Assembly (NCBI GenBank): GCA_014359765.1
Contig: JACIYT010000020.1
Location: 1-33,393, forward strand
Origin: Roseovarius sp.
GTDB taxonomy: Bacteria; Pseudomonadota; Alphaproteobacteria; Rhodobacterales; Rhodobacteraceae
Direction: 5' to 3'
DNA: 33,393 nucleotides
The translations under genes and the position numbers were made by a program. The notes under the pieces were generated by a model. It did not search any database. It was not told the DNA's origin and worked only from the letters and a program-made list of their open reading frames with translations. Below, piece after piece: positions 33,325 through 33,393 of this stretch (positions are counted from its first letter, which is position 1; the number at the start of each line of letters is the position of its first letter).

Positions 33325-33393
33325 TCACCGTGGCAGCGTCGGTTTCAAGGCCTTTTTGCTCAGCCCTGATCTGAGTGGGTGTTTTGTATCCGT
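33269..33393 (-). mobile_element. End of a probable IS3-like insertion sequence
   Basis: The HlyD arm breaks at TGTACTGGGGC (33269 on), a terminus of the TGTACTG type found in IS3-family elements. A minus-strand frame runs from the window edge to TAA at 33308-33310 and encodes GYKTPTQIRAEQKGLE ... VIMMAA, like the end of an rve-type transposase. The stop lies 39 bp from the element edge, a normal spacing. Only this end is in the window. The family call is moderately supported. Confidence 0.55.

Overview
The window looks like chromosomal DNA of a high-GC alphaproteobacterium of the Rhodobacteraceae/Roseobacter group. The evidence is gene content: an Aap/Bzt-type amino-acid ABC operon, an FzlA-like GST beside queG, an ATP12 chaperone gene in a crcB-rluC-HAD operon, TRAP transport genes, and strong GC3 bias with long antisense shadow frames. 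No tRNA, rRNA or CRISPR array was seen. Both ends lie inside insertion sequences (ISAs1-like at 1-125, probable IS3-like at 33269-33393), so the flanks cannot be read.

Layout. 198-6784: housekeeping genes (class IV aminotransferase; queG, fzlA-like and mtgA on the minus strand; DUF983; NUDIX; an EamA exporter; metR). 6785-7755: metR and metF diverge around two 13-bp MetR-like sites, and metF has a leader that can pair its own ribosome binding site. 7810-10620: a four-gene operon crcB-rluC-HAD-ATP12 in which every junction is an ATGA overlap. 10810-15234: aapJQMP, with strong hairpins after aapJ and a textbook terminator after aapP. 15334-16529: serB, convergent with a small secreted EF-hand protein.

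16876-22258: a minus-strand set of Zn alcohol dehydrogenase, TRAP transporter (DctQ, DctM, DctP) and Old Yellow Enzyme, probably for uptake and redox conversion of one unidentified compound. 22610-25152: a DEAD-box RNA helicase and a family-2-like glycosyltransferase. 25277-25859: an IS110 remnant with an internal deletion and a structured flank. 26037-27374: an amidase behind a tandem 16-bp repeat and a perfect palindrome. 27423-30226: hisA and hisF-hisE with a Dabb gene; a divergent DUF302 gene sits between hisA and hisF.

30659-33268 is the most unusual part: remains of an export-like system. A decayed GAF/HlyD adaptor gene is followed by a large protein joining a PqqD-like N-terminal domain, an M50 (HELGH) membrane metalloprotease and a HlyD-like arm, cut at its C-terminus by the IS at 33269. 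By domain logic this resembles peptide maturation and export machinery, but no precursor peptide is visible and the copy is broken.
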